From: Ilumatobacteraceae bacterium
Lineage (GTDB): Bacteria; Actinomycetota; Acidimicrobiia; Acidimicrobiales; Ilumatobacteraceae
Assembly (NCBI GenBank): GCA_007122945.1
Contig: SKSP01000281.1
Coordinates: forward strand, 1 to 18,517
Length of the DNA: 18,517 bases
Direction: 5' to 3'
The position numbers and the translations under genes are program-made. Of this stretch, positions 1-7,688 are shown piece after piece (position 1 is the first letter of the stretch; each line of letters starts with the position of its first letter). The notes below the pieces were generated by a model. That model did no database searches, was not told the origin of the DNA, and saw only the letters and a list, made by a program, of their open reading frames with translations.

Positions 1-1545
1 CGACGCGCCGCCGCAGCCGGCAGCGTGCTGCTGCGCAACGAACCCGTGAACGAACCCGTGGTCGGCCCGGGCGACGACCCGGCCGCCGGCCCGGCCCCGT
101 TGCTGCCACTCCCGGTCGGGAGCTCGATCGCGCTCGTCGGTCCGTACGCGGCGACCGGACGCGTGCAGGGTGGTGGCAGTGCGAAGGTGCGGCCCGACCG
201 GCCCTCGGCGTTGCTCGACGCGCTCCGACGGCGCCGATTCGCGGTCCGTCACGCCGTCGGGTGTCGCATCGACAAGACGCTGCCGGTGCTGCGCGGCGAG
301 TTCCACCTCGAACTGGTCGACGGCGACGGGACGACCTGGTCCGGCTCGACCGACCGGCTCGAGCTCGTCCGTCAACATGCCAGCGCACCACCCGAGGAGG
401 CCCCCGAGTTCGACGACACCGAGTTCGGCACCACGATGACCGGGACGTTCGTCCCCGAGGAGGGCGGCACGTGGCGGATCGGGTTGCGGTCGGTCGGTCC
501 GAGCGTCGTCCGGCTCGACGGTCGAGAGGTCGTGCGCGTCGACGGCGCGACGAGCGGTGGCTACCTGTTCGGTCACGGCAGCCCGGAGACGTTCGGCACG
601 ATCGAGCTGACGGCGGGCCGGCCCGTCGCGGTCGAGGTGGAATACCCGGTCGGGCCGAACCCGGGCCTGCGCGGCGTCACGGTCGGGGGACGCCCCGTCG
701 CCGAACCCGACCTCGTCGCCGAGGCCGCCGCGCTCGCCACGGACGCCGACGTCGCCGTCGTGGTGGTCGGTACGAACGACGAGTGGGAGACCGAGGGGGA
801 GGACCGCGCCTCGATCGACCTGCCGGGCCGACAGGACGAGTTGGTGGCGGCCGTCGCGACGGCGAACCCGCGCACGGTCGTCGTCGTCAACGCCGGCTCG
901 CCGGTGGCGATGCCGTGGATCGACGAGGTCGCCGCCGTGCTCCACGTCTGGTTCCCCGGCGGGCAGTTCGGGGTGGCGATCACCGACGTCCTGTCCGGCG
1001 ACGTCGAACCCGGCGGGCGCCTCCCCGTCACGTTCCCGCGGCGCCTCGAGGACACGCCGGCGTTCGACCACCACCCCGGCGACGGCGTGCGCGCGCCCTA
1101 CGCCGAGGGACTCCTGATCGGTCACCGCTGGTACGACGAGCAGGGCATCGAGCCGCTGTTCTGGTTCGGGCACGGACTCGGCTACACGACGTTCGAGATG
1201 GGCGCGCCCGACGTGCGCGTCGACCTCGACGGGACCGAGGGCCCGCCGGGCGTCCGCGTCGAGCTCGACGTCACGAACACCGGCGGGCGACCGGGCGCCG
1301 AGGTCGTGCAGGTCTACGCCCGGTACCGGGGCGACCACCCCGACGTCGGCGGGTTCCTCCGGTTCGTCGGGTCGACCAAGCTGAACGCGGTGCCCGGCGA
1401 GACGCACCGGGCCCGCGTCGCGGTGCCGCGCCGGGCGTTCGAGGCCTGGCTCGACGACGGCTGGGTGCTCCCCGGGGGCACCCACGAGATCTGCGTGGGA
1501 CGTTCGTCAGCCGCTCTGGTCGGCGGGCGGACGTTCGAGGTCTGA
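1..1545 (+). CDS. Glycoside hydrolase family 3 beta-glucosidase, C-terminal part (5' truncated by window edge)
   Basis: The reading frame is open from base 1 and opens with a GH3-type 'AAAGSVLLRNE' stretch, so the real start and the N-terminal TIM barrel carrying the nucleophile lie upstream of the window. A PA14-like insert follows (about bases 420-660, 'GTWRIGLRSVGPSVVRLDGREV'-like). Next come the GH3 C-terminal sandwich with 'EWETEGEDR' at 781-807 (Glu at 793-795 is the likely acid/base by family analogy), 'LPVTFPR' and 'FGHGLGYTTF', and a C-terminal fibronectin-III-like domain ('VTNTGGRPGAEVVQVY'). Family members remove terminal beta-linked sugars from glycosides or oligosaccharides. PA14-containing GH3 enzymes often prefer small beta-glucosides, but substrate cannot be read from sequence. 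No signal peptide can be judged because the 5' end is missing. Its last 39 bases overlap the convergent BrkB-family gene. Confidence 0.93.
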   Translation, partial: RRAAAAGSVLLRNEPVNEPVVGPGDDPAAGPAPLLPLPVGSSIALVGPYAATGRVQGGGSAKVRPDRPSALLDALRRRRFAVRHAVGCRIDKTLPVLRGEFHLELVDGDGTTWSGSTDRLELVRQHASAPPEEAPEFDDTEFGTTMTGTFVPEEGGTWRIGLRSVGPSVVRLDGREVVRVDGATSGGYLFGHGSPETFGTIELTAGRPVAVEVEYPVGPNPGLRGVTVGGRPVAEPDLVAEAAALATDADVAVVVVGTNDEWETEGEDRASIDLPGRQDELVAAVATANPRTVVVVNAGSPVAMPWIDEVAAVLHVWFPGGQFGVAITDVLSGDVEPGGRLPVTFPRRLEDTPAFDHHPGDGVRAPYAEGLLIGHRWYDEQGIEPLFWFGHGLGYTTFEMGAPDVRVDLDGTEGPPGVRVELDVTNTGGRPGAEVVQVYARYRGDHPDVGGFLRFVGSTKLNAVPGETHRARVAVPRRAFEAWLDDGWVLPGGTHEICVGRSSAALVGGRTFEV

Positions 1546-2406
1546 GGTCAGCCACAGGGTCGCGTCGTCGATGCGTCCGTGTCGGCGGCTCATCGAGGCG
1601 TTCAGCTCGGCGCCGATCAGCGACACCATCGCGTGCAGGTTCAGCCACGCCATCAGCGCGAAGACGGTGGCGAACACCCCCGCCGTGTCGGACGCACTCG
1701 CGAGGAACCGCTGGACGAGCAGCGAGCCGAAGTACTGGAGCAGGGCGAACCCGATGCCGCCGAGTACCGCACCCGGCCACGCGACGCGCCACGTGACGTC
1801 GGCGGCGGTCATGAACCGGTACATGAACGTCAGCACGGCCCCGTTGATGACGGCCACGCCGCCCCACAGCAGGACGCGTCCGGCGAACGGGAGGACGTCG
1901 AGCGAGACGAGGCTGCTGAGGGCGGTCGTGAGCACGAGTGAGCCGCCGATCACCACGATCGCGAGCAACGACTTGAGCCGACGGACGGCGAGGTTCTCGC
2001 GTCCGGTCACGGGGATCTCCCACACGTCGTCGAACGCGTTCTGCAGGCCGGCGAACGCGCGCGTCGCGGCCCACAGCGTGATCAGCAGGCCGATCACCAC
2101 GGCGACCAGCGACCCTTCCAGGTTGCCGGCCTCGCGCTCGATCTGGCTGCCGATCACGGGGATCTGGGCGACGGCGGTGTCGAGGATGTCCTCTTTCAGC
2201 TGCTCGTTGTTCTGGAGGACGAACCCGAGGACCGAGGTGGCCACCATGAACAGCGGGAACACCGAGAGGAACCCGAAGTAGGTGAGCACCGCCGCGTTGC
2301 GTGCCGTCTGATGGCGTTGGAAGCCGTGCAGCGTCCCGACCGCGACGTCGATCGCGCCGTGCTTGGAACGGGCGGTGACGACCCGGTCGGATTCGACCCA
2401 CGTCAT
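1507..2406 (-). CDS. YihY/virulence factor BrkB family inner-membrane protein
   Basis: The 299-residue protein has six hydrophobic segments, near residues 38-64, 99-120, 144-168, 178-199, 209-233 and 241-268. It also shows the family pattern: an N-terminal 'NAAVLTYFGFLSVFPLFM' helix, 'FAGLQNAFDDVWEIP' after the second helix, and 'MAWLNLHAMVSLIGAELNA' at the end. This is the family once mislabelled ribonuclease BN. Its members are polytopic membrane proteins of uncertain function, possibly transporters. The ATG at 2406 is preferred over an in-frame GTG at 2418, because 2406 overlaps the stop of a 6-codon mini-ORF in an ATGA arrangement. It lies directly downstream of ung and is probably co-transcribed and translationally coupled. 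The 3' end overlaps the convergent GH3 gene. Confidence 0.9.
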   Translation of the reverse strand: MTWVESDRVVTARSKHGAIDVAVGTLHGFQRHQTARNAAVLTYFGFLSVFPLFMVATSVLGFVLQNNEQLKEDILDTAVAQIPVIGSQIEREAGNLEGSLVAVVIGLLITLWAATRAFAGLQNAFDDVWEIPVTGRENLAVRRLKSLLAIVVIGGSLVLTTALSSLVSLDVLPFAGRVLLWGGVAVINGAVLTFMYRFMTAADVTWRVAWPGAVLGGIGFALLQYFGSLLVQRFLASASDTAGVFATVFALMAWLNLHAMVSLIGAELNASMSRRHGRIDDATLWLTSDLERPPADQSG

Positions 2407-2426
2407 GTCTCGACCCACGTCATGCG
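2393..2426. repeat. 17-bp tandem duplication across the ung / BrkB-family gene junction
   Basis: TCGACCCACGTCATG occurs at 2393-2407 and again at 2410-2424, a period of 17 bp, and 15 of the 17 positions of the unit match. The shift of 17 is not a multiple of three, so the two copies of the start codon lie in different frames. Confidence 0.9.
2403..2423 (-). other. Six-codon mini-ORF (MTWVET) between ung and the BrkB-family gene
   Basis: The ATG at 2423-2421 overlaps the ung stop TGA (2422-2420). It reads MTWVET and then a TGA (2405-2403) that overlaps the ATG of the BrkB-family gene. Its first five codons are identical to the first five of the downstream gene (MTWVE), because the junction is a 17-bp tandem duplication. 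It is probably a remnant of the earlier start site, and it may still pass ribosomes along by termination-reinitiation. A functional peptide is not implied. Confidence 0.5.
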
Positions 2427-3082
2427 TAGCTCCAGTCGATCGGGTCGAGGCCGGCGGCCGCGAGGGCGTCGTTGACCTTGCTGAACGGCCGGCTCCCGAA
2501 GAACCCGTTGTGGGCGGACAGCGGGGAGGGGTGCGGTGAGGACACGATGGCGTGGCGCGACACGTCGACGAGGCTTCCCTTCTTGCGGGCCGATGAACCC
2601 CACAGCACGAACACGACCCGCTCGGACCGCTCGTTCACGACCCGGATCACACGGTCGGTGAAGCGCTCCCAGCCCTTGCCCTGATGTGAACCGGCCTGGC
2701 CGGCGCGCACCGTCAGCGTGGCGTTGAGCAGCAGCACGCCGCGTCGCGCCCACGCCTCGAGGTTGCCGTGGCCGGGCGGTTCGACGCCGAGGTCGTCGCG
2801 CAGCTCGGTCTGGACGTTCACGAGCGAGGGCGGGACCCGCACCCCGTGGCGCACCGAGAAGCACAGGCCGTGCGCCTGTCGGGGACCGTGGTACGGGTCC
2901 TGACCGAGGATCACGACCCGGGTGTCCGCGTATGGCGTGAGATGGAGCGCCGAGAACACCTCGTCGTGCGGCGGGTACACGGTGTGCCGGGCACGCTCGT
3001 CGGCCACGAACGCCTGCAGCTCGGCCCAGTACGGCTCGGCGAACTGGTCGCGCAGCACCGGGTTCCAGTCGGTGGTCGACAC
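2420..3082 (-). CDS. ung: Uracil-DNA glycosylase (family 1 UDG)
   Basis: The 220-residue cytoplasmic base-excision repair enzyme removes uracil from DNA. The family 1 motifs are all present: 'GQDPYHGP' at about 60-67 with the catalytic Asp62, 'AHGLCFSV' after it, 'LLLN' at 117-120, and the Leu-loop motif 'HPSPLSAHNGFFG' beginning at His184. The length matches the family (about 220-230). The GTG at 3082 is chosen because the protein then begins a few residues before the conserved N-terminal helix. It also lies 6 nt after a TATGAC hexamer on the minus strand, which fits a leaderless start. The frame stays open far upstream through the opposite-strand genes, but that extension has no family similarity. 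It is divergent from the PLP-enzyme gene with a 54-bp gap, and it precedes the BrkB-family gene. Confidence 0.97.
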   Translation of the reverse strand: MSTTDWNPVLRDQFAEPYWAELQAFVADERARHTVYPPHDEVFSALHLTPYADTRVVILGQDPYHGPRQAHGLCFSVRHGVRVPPSLVNVQTELRDDLGVEPPGHGNLEAWARRGVLLLNATLTVRAGQAGSHQGKGWERFTDRVIRVVNERSERVVFVLWGSSARKKGSLVDVSRHAIVSSPHPSPLSAHNGFFGSRPFSKVNDALAAAGLDPIDWSYA

Positions 3083-3088
3083 GCCATC

Positions 3089-3094
3089 GTCATA
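3089..3094 (-). promoter_or_regulatory. Possible -10 hexamer of ung (TATGAC), leaderless
   Basis: On the minus strand TATGAC is followed by 6 nt and the GTG start at 3082. It lacks the final T of the consensus seen at other genes in this window, so it is weaker than most. Confidence 0.4.
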
Positions 3095-3124
3095 GCACGC
3101 CCTCGCCCTCGCATGCGCGGCGCG

Positions 3125-3130
3125 TACGAT
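3125..3130 (+). promoter_or_regulatory. -10 hexamer TACGAT of the D-cysteine desulfhydrase-like gene, leaderless
   Basis: TACGAT ends 6 nt before the GTG at 3137, so transcription would begin at or next to the start codon. No good -35 element is visible. It shares the 54-bp intergenic region with the divergent ung promoter. Confidence 0.6.
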
Positions 3131-3136
3131 GCCGGG

Positions 3137-4141
3137 GTGACCAACGAACCGGCGCGCTCCCGTCTGGCCACGTTGCCCACGCCACTCGAGACCGGGCCCG
3201 ACCTGCCGGGCGACGTCCGGGTGTGGGTCAAGCGCGACGACCTGACCGGCCTGGGCGTCGGTGGCAACAAGGCCCGCAAGCTGGAGTTCCTCTGCGGCGA
3301 CGCGATCGCGTCGGGTGCCCGCTCGCTCGTGACCGTGGGTGCGGCGCAGTCGAACCACTGCAGGATGACCGCCGCGGCCGGCACCGTGCTCGGCCTCGAG
3401 GTCCACCTCGTGCTCTCGGGGGAACGACCCGAGGTCGCCACCGGCAACCAGCTGTTGTCGACGCTCTTCGGCGCCCAGCTGCACTTCACCGGCGCCGAAC
3501 CGAGCCACTGGGGCGAGCTGGAGATCGCACGCGAGGGGCTCGTCGAACAGCTCGCCGCCGACGGCGCGGCGCCGTACTCGATCCCGATCGGTGGCACCAC
3601 CGCCATCGGCGCGCTGGGCTACCTCGGTGCGTTCGTCGAGCTGATGGACCAGTTCGAGACCGCCGACGTACAGCCGGTCGCGATCGTGCACGCGTCGTCG
3701 AGTGGCGGTACGCACGCCGGCCTCGTCGCCGGGCGCGCCCTCTACCGCTCGCGCGGCCGGACCGACCGGCTCCCCGAGATCCTGGCGATCGGTGTCGCGA
3801 AGGGTGTCAACCACGGGATCCCCGACGTCGCCGACCTCGCCCGGGGCACGCTGGCGGTGGCCGGTTTCCCCGACGTCGAGGTGGAGCCCGCCGACGTCGT
3901 GCTCGACACCCGGTGGATGGGGAGCGACTACGCGGTGCCGACCGACGAGGCCGACCGGGCGATCGGCTGGGCCGCGCGTCACGGCGGCTGGGTGCTCGAC
4001 CGCACGTACAGCGGCAAGGGCTTCGCCGGGCTGCTCGGCAACGCTGCCGAGGGGCGCTGGCCGGGTGGCAGCGACGTCGTGTTCGTGCACACCGGCGGGC
4101 TCCCGGCGCTGTTCGCCCCCGGGGGCGCGCCGCCGACCTGA
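3137..4141 (+). CDS. D-cysteine desulfhydrase / ACC deaminase family PLP enzyme
   Basis: The 334-residue fold-type II PLP enzyme has the family length (about 325-340). The PLP lysine is Lys45 in 'GVGGNKARKLEF'. The 'AAQSNHCRMTAAA' segment (about 69-81) follows, with the Ser/Asn/His group typical of D-cysteine desulfhydrase and ACC deaminase. A glycine-rich phosphate-binding region around 'HASSSGGTHAGLVAG' and a C-terminal 'VFVHTGGLPALF' are also present. Known members convert D-cysteine to pyruvate, sulfide and ammonia, or open 1-aminocyclopropane-1-carboxylate; the sequence alone does not decide which. The GTG at 3137 is chosen over upstream in-frame codons because it lies at leaderless spacing from TACGAT and begins the conserved N-terminus ('LPTPLE'). 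It heads a co-directional run of four genes and lies 21 bp before the oxygenase gene. Confidence 0.9.
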   Translation: MTNEPARSRLATLPTPLETGPDLPGDVRVWVKRDDLTGLGVGGNKARKLEFLCGDAIASGARSLVTVGAAQSNHCRMTAAAGTVLGLEVHLVLSGERPEVATGNQLLSTLFGAQLHFTGAEPSHWGELEIAREGLVEQLAADGAAPYSIPIGGTTAIGALGYLGAFVELMDQFETADVQPVAIVHASSSGGTHAGLVAGRALYRSRGRTDRLPEILAIGVAKGVNHGIPDVADLARGTLAVAGFPDVEVEPADVVLDTRWMGSDYAVPTDEADRAIGWAARHGGWVLDRTYSGKGFAGLLGNAAEGRWPGGSDVVFVHTGGLPALFAPGGAPPT

Positions 4142-4148
4142 CGGCCGG

Positions 4149-4154
4149 TACCGT
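4149..4154 (+). promoter_or_regulatory. -10 hexamer TACCGT of the IPNS-like oxygenase gene, leaderless
   Basis: TACCGT ends 8 nt before the GTG at 4163. It lies in the 21-bp gap after the preceding gene, which suggests an internal promoter within an apparent operon. Confidence 0.5.
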
Positions 4155-4162
4155 TCACGCCC

Positions 4163-5158
4163 GTGATCACCGATCGGTCCCACGAGATCCTCGACGTCGA
4201 TCTGCTGGCGTTCGAGCGGGGGACCCCCGAGCAGCGTCGTGCCGTGATCGACGGCGTCCGGCGCAGTCTCACGACGGGGTTCGTGTACACCCGGCACGAT
4301 CTGTCGCCCGACCTGCTCGACACCGCGTACGGGATGCTCGGCGAGTTCTTCGCCGCCGACGTGGAGACCAAGCAGCGCTTCGTGGCGCCGGGTGCCCACG
4401 GCCAGACCGGCTACACCGGTCTCCTCGTCGAGACGGCCGCCTCGAGCGACCGGGCCGACTGGAAGGAGATGCTCAACTGGTCGGTCCCGATCGCCTCGGG
4501 GCACCCGCTGCGCAGGAAGTACGCGACGGCGTACCCCGACCAGATGCTCCCCGAGGCGGCGGTGCCCGGCATCACCGACGTGCTGATGCGGTTCCACCAC
4601 GCCGTCGCCGACGTGCAGCGACGGTTCCTGCGCGTGATCGCCGAGGGCATCGGGTGCCACGAGACGTTCTTCGACGACATGGTCGCCGACGGCCCGACGC
4701 TCACCCGCGCGATCCGCTACCCGTCGATGCGCGACGTGCCCGACGAGGGTCACGTGTGGGCGGCCGAGCACGGCGACATCAACCTCATCACCGCGCTCCC
4801 GCGGGCGACCGCTCCCGGACTGCAGGTGAAGGTCGACGGCGAGTGGGTGGACGCCGTCGCGCCGGACGACCAGGTGATCATCAACACCGGCATCATGTTG
4901 GAACGGCTCACCAACGGCGTCATCCCGATCGGCTGGCACCGTGTCGTGGCGGCCCCCGGGTACGAGGGCGAACGGCTCAGCGTCGTGCAGTTCTGCCACC
5001 CGCGACCGTGGACGATCCTGGCCCCGGTGCCGAGTTGCTGCACGCCGGACAACCCACAGCGCTTCGCCGCGGTGTCCGCCGCCGACGCGCTCGACGAGGT
5101 GATCTACCAGATCAACCTGGTCGAGGAGGCGCGCCGTCTCGACGACGCCGGCGGATGA
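4163..5158 (+). CDS. Isopenicillin N synthase-like non-heme Fe(II) / 2-oxoglutarate-type oxygenase
   Basis: The 331-residue cytoplasmic protein has the double-stranded beta-helix of the IPNS/2OG-Fe(II) oxygenase superfamily. The N-terminal DIOX_N-like region contains 'TTGFVYTRHDLSPDLLDTAY' and 'FFAADVETKQRF'. The iron-binding triad is intact: His203 and Asp205 in 'EHGDINLITALP', and His259 in 'IPIGWHRV'. The RxS co-substrate/substrate pair is Arg271 and Ser273 in 'ERLSVVQF', and 'VIINTGIMLERLTNG' matches the usual 'NxGDxLxxxTNG' segment. The 2OG-binding RxS suggests a 2-oxoglutarate-dependent hydroxylase or desaturase rather than a true IPNS, although IPNS itself also keeps RxS. The substrate is unknown. 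It is followed 9 bp later by the ROK kinase. No penicillin-type NRPS (ACV synthetase) gene is present in the window. Confidence 0.88.
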   Translation: MITDRSHEILDVDLLAFERGTPEQRRAVIDGVRRSLTTGFVYTRHDLSPDLLDTAYGMLGEFFAADVETKQRFVAPGAHGQTGYTGLLVETAASSDRADWKEMLNWSVPIASGHPLRRKYATAYPDQMLPEAAVPGITDVLMRFHHAVADVQRRFLRVIAEGIGCHETFFDDMVADGPTLTRAIRYPSMRDVPDEGHVWAAEHGDINLITALPRATAPGLQVKVDGEWVDAVAPDDQVIINTGIMLERLTNGVIPIGWHRVVAAPGYEGERLSVVQFCHPRPWTILAPVPSCCTPDNPQRFAAVSAADALDEVIYQINLVEEARRLDDAGG

Positions 5159-5167
5159 CCGGGTCCC

Positions 5168-6052
5168 ATGTCTGACGTCATCTTGGCGCTCGATCTGGGC
5201 GGGACGAAGTTCGCCGCGGGGCTCGTGAACCTGCGCGGTGAGCTGCTCGGGCGGGCGCGGGTCGAGGTCGACCGCGAGTCGTCGTCGCAACCGCTGTTCG
5301 ACTCGCTGGTCGGGATCGTCGAGGAGCAGCTCGAGCTGGCCGGTGACCTCGACGTGCGCGTGCGTGCCGTCGGTGTCGGCTGCGCCGGGCCGATCGGCCG
5401 AAACTGCGAGACGGTGTCGCCGGTGAACATCGGCGCCTGGCGCGACTACCCGTTGCGGGCCCAGCTCGCCGAGCTGACCGACCTGCCGGTGTTCGGCGAC
5501 CTCGACGCCAAGGCGCTCGCACTGTCCGAGGGATGGCTGGGTGCGGCCAAGGGCGTCGACAACTTCTGCGCGATGACGGTGTCGACGGGGGTGGGCGGCG
5601 GGATCGTGATCGACGGCGAGCTGCTCGACGGGAACACGGGGAACGCCGGCCACCTCGGTCACGTGATCGTCGAGCCGGGTGGCCGCCGGTGTGGCTGCGG
5701 CGCCCGCGGCTGTCTCGAGGCCGAGGCGTCCGGCGGCGCCATCGAGTCGATCACCGGCCGGCCGCCCACCGAGCCGACCTACGAGGTGATGCAGCGCACC
5801 GGCCGTCTCGTCGGTCGGGCGGCGGCGATGGTGAGTGCGGCGCTCGACCTCGAACTGGTCGTGATCGGCGGCAGCGTGGCGTTCGGATTCGCGGCGACGT
5901 TCTTCAACACGGCCCAGGAGGAGCTCGACCGTCACCCCTCGTTGGCCGGTCCCCGCCGGCCGCGCCTCACGTCCGCCCGCCTCGGCGACCAGGGGCCCCT
6001 GATCGGCGCGGGTGCGGTGGGCATCCGCGGGATGCGCCGCCGCCAGCGCTGA
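5168..6052 (+). CDS. ROK family sugar kinase (glucokinase-like)
   Basis: The 294-residue ROK protein probably phosphorylates glucose or a related hexose with ATP. The phosphate-binding loop is 'LDLGGTKFAAGLV' (about 8-20). The ROK zinc site has the expected spacing: His165 in 'GHLGH', then Cys175, Cys177 and Cys182 in 'RCGCGARGCLEAEASGG'. A second ATP-site motif is 'STGVGGGIVIDG' (139-150). The usual catalytic 'NDAN' segment reads 'LDAK' here (about 112-115); the Asp is kept as Asp113 but both flanking Asn are changed. The ATG at 5168 is 9 nt after the oxygenase stop, so the two are probably co-transcribed. No strong ribosome-binding site is visible. Glucokinase is the likeliest activity, but N-acetyl-hexosamine or other sugars cannot be excluded. 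Confidence 0.88.
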   Translation: MSDVILALDLGGTKFAAGLVNLRGELLGRARVEVDRESSSQPLFDSLVGIVEEQLELAGDLDVRVRAVGVGCAGPIGRNCETVSPVNIGAWRDYPLRAQLAELTDLPVFGDLDAKALALSEGWLGAAKGVDNFCAMTVSTGVGGGIVIDGELLDGNTGNAGHLGHVIVEPGGRRCGCGARGCLEAEASGGAIESITGRPPTEPTYEVMQRTGRLVGRAAAMVSAALDLELVVIGGSVAFGFAATFFNTAQEELDRHPSLAGPRRPRLTSARLGDQGPLIGAGAVGIRGMRRRQR

Positions 6053-6060
6053 GCACTCGG

Positions 6061-6066
6061 TAACGT
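6061..6066 (+). promoter_or_regulatory. -10 hexamer TAACGT of the acyl-CoA synthetase-like gene, leaderless
   Basis: TAACGT ends 8 nt before the ATG at 6075, in the 22-bp gap after the ROK gene. It supports 6075 over an in-frame ATG at 6012 that lies inside the ROK gene. Confidence 0.55.
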
Positions 6067-6074
6067 CGCGGCCG

Positions 6075-7688
6075 ATGGGGGAACCGACGGGCCGCGAGCT
6101 GCTCGGGTCACTGCGGGCACGCACCGGGCCGGTGATCCTCGACGACGTCGGGCCGATGTCGGGTGGCGAGCTGGTCGATCGGGTCGAGGCGCTGGTCGCC
6201 CACCTGCGTTCGATCGGTGTCCCCGAGGGTGCGTCGGTGCTGGTGGTCAGCCCGAATCGTCGCGAGGTCGTCGAGGTCGAGATCGCGTGCATCGTCGGCG
6301 GGTGGACCGCGGTCCCCGTCAACTGGCACTTCGACGCCGAGGGGGTGGCGCGGGTGATGGCCGACCTCGGCGCGGCGGCCGTCGTCGTCGACCCGGTGCT
6401 CCTCGGGCACGTGCGTGTCGCGTTCGAGCGGTGGGAACACGCGCCCGACGAGCGTGTACCCGAGCCGGTCCCCGTGCTGGTGCTCGACGGCGGCGACGGC
6501 GGCGACGAGCGCCCGCCGCGCGAGACCGACTACGAGTGGGCGCTCGAGCGGGCCACCGCGTCCGCGGTCGGCGACGGTCGCCCCGGCGGCGTGATCTTCT
6601 CGACCTCGGGGACCACCGGGCGCTCCCGCAGCGTGCGCTTCCTCGGCCCGCCCGGACCCGGTGCCGACCCGGTCAGTCCGATCCTGCGCCATCACCTCCC
6701 GACCCTCGACGCCGCCGCCGTGCCCACCGACGGGCGGACCCTGCTGTGCGGACCGCACTACCACTGGGCGCAGTGGACGTTCGGGGTGCTGCCGCTGCTG
6801 CGCGGGTCGACGCTCGTCGTGCAGCAGCGCTTCGTGCCGGCCCACGTGCTCGCGTCGATCGACCGCCACGACATCACCAACCTGCTGCTGCTGCCGACCC
6901 AGATCTTCCGGTTGCTCCGACTCGACGCGCGGATCCGGTCCGCGTTCGGGGGCGCCGCGCTGCAGCGGGTCGTGCACGGTGCGGCGCCCTGCCCGGTGGA
7001 CGCCAAGCGGGCCATGATCGACTGGTGGGGTCCGGTCCTGACCGAGTACTACGGCGCCACGGAGGGCGGCGTGGTGACGTTGGCGACCTCCGAGGAGTGG
7101 CAGGAGCGGCCGTCGTCGGTGGGGCGCGCGGTCCCCGGCAAGCAGGTGACGGTCGTGGCCGACGACGGCACCGTCGCCGCGGTCGGCCGCGACGGCATCG
7201 TGCACGTCCGTTCCGAAGCAGGGTTGTCGATCGAGTACGTCGGCGCCCCGGCGGCCACGACGGCCACGCGTGCGCTCCCCGGCCACGTGACGTTCGGCGA
7301 CATCGGCCACCTCGACGACGACGGCTACCTGACGCTCTCGGACCGGCGCAGCGACATGATCGTGACCGGGGGTGTCAACGTCCCGTCGAACCTTGTCGAG
7401 GCCGTCATCGCCCAGCACCCCGCCGTCTCCGACGTCGCGGTCTACGGCGTACCCGACACGACCGCCGGCCAGGTGGTGCGCGCCGCCATCGAGGTGCGGG
7501 GTGATCCGCCGGCGACCCTCGCCGACGAGATCCTCGAGCTGTGCCGGGCGCGACTCCCCGAGCACCAGTGGCCGGTGGCCGTCGAGGTGGTCGAGCAACT
7601 GCCCCGCAGCGCGACCGGCAAGCTCGTCAAGCGGCGCTTGCGGGCCCCGTACTGGGAGCCCCACATCGGCCCGATCAGGATCCGCTGA
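6075..7688 (+). CDS. Acyl-CoA synthetase / AMP-dependent ligase (ANL superfamily)
   Basis: The 537-residue ANL adenylating enzyme would activate a carboxylic acid as an acyl-adenylate, probably for transfer to CoA. The A3 phosphate loop is 'FSTSGTTGRSRSVRF' (175-189), A5 is 'EYYGATEGG' (324-332), A7 is 'GDIGHLDDDGYL' (408-419), the hinge A8 is 'SDRRSDMIVTGGVNV' (422-436), and A10 is 'PRSATGKLVKRRL' with the catalytic Lys516. The A3 motif lacks the usual lysines of 'TTGKPKG' and has Arg/Ser instead, and A8 is followed by 'PSNLVEAVI' rather than the common 'PxEIE'. Both still fit a functional ligase. No carrier-protein or condensation domain is attached, so it is not an NRPS module. Medium- or long-chain fatty acids or aryl acids are possible substrates. 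It ends 11 bp from the convergent DUF418-like gene. Confidence 0.88.
   Translation: MGEPTGRELLGSLRARTGPVILDDVGPMSGGELVDRVEALVAHLRSIGVPEGASVLVVSPNRREVVEVEIACIVGGWTAVPVNWHFDAEGVARVMADLGAAAVVVDPVLLGHVRVAFERWEHAPDERVPEPVPVLVLDGGDGGDERPPRETDYEWALERATASAVGDGRPGGVIFSTSGTTGRSRSVRFLGPPGPGADPVSPILRHHLPTLDAAAVPTDGRTLLCGPHYHWAQWTFGVLPLLRGSTLVVQQRFVPAHVLASIDRHDITNLLLLPTQIFRLLRLDARIRSAFGGAALQRVVHGAAPCPVDAKRAMIDWWGPVLTEYYGATEGGVVTLATSEEWQERPSSVGRAVPGKQVTVVADDGTVAAVGRDGIVHVRSEAGLSIEYVGAPAATTATRALPGHVTFGDIGHLDDDGYLTLSDRRSDMIVTGGVNVPSNLVEAVIAQHPAVSDVAVYGVPDTTAGQVVRAAIEVRGDPPATLADEILELCRARLPEHQWPVAVEVVEQLPRSATGKLVKRRLRAPYWEPHIGPIRIR

Noticed and set aside
3137..5158. Penicillin-type biosynthesis, because an IPNS-like gene lies beside a cysteine-related enzyme
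   Set aside because: No ACV synthetase, acyltransferase or epimerase is present, and IPNS-like oxygenases are a broad family with many other substrates.
3223..5175. Plus-strand 650-codon open frame
   Set aside because: Arginine-rich shadow of the PLP enzyme and oxygenase in another frame.
2420..6322. Minus-strand open frame of about 1300 codons running from ung through the opposite-strand genes
   Set aside because: Only the last 220 residues are a real protein (Ung). The rest is low-complexity Arg/His/Gly-rich sequence antisense to four well-supported genes, a usual artefact of GC-rich codon use.
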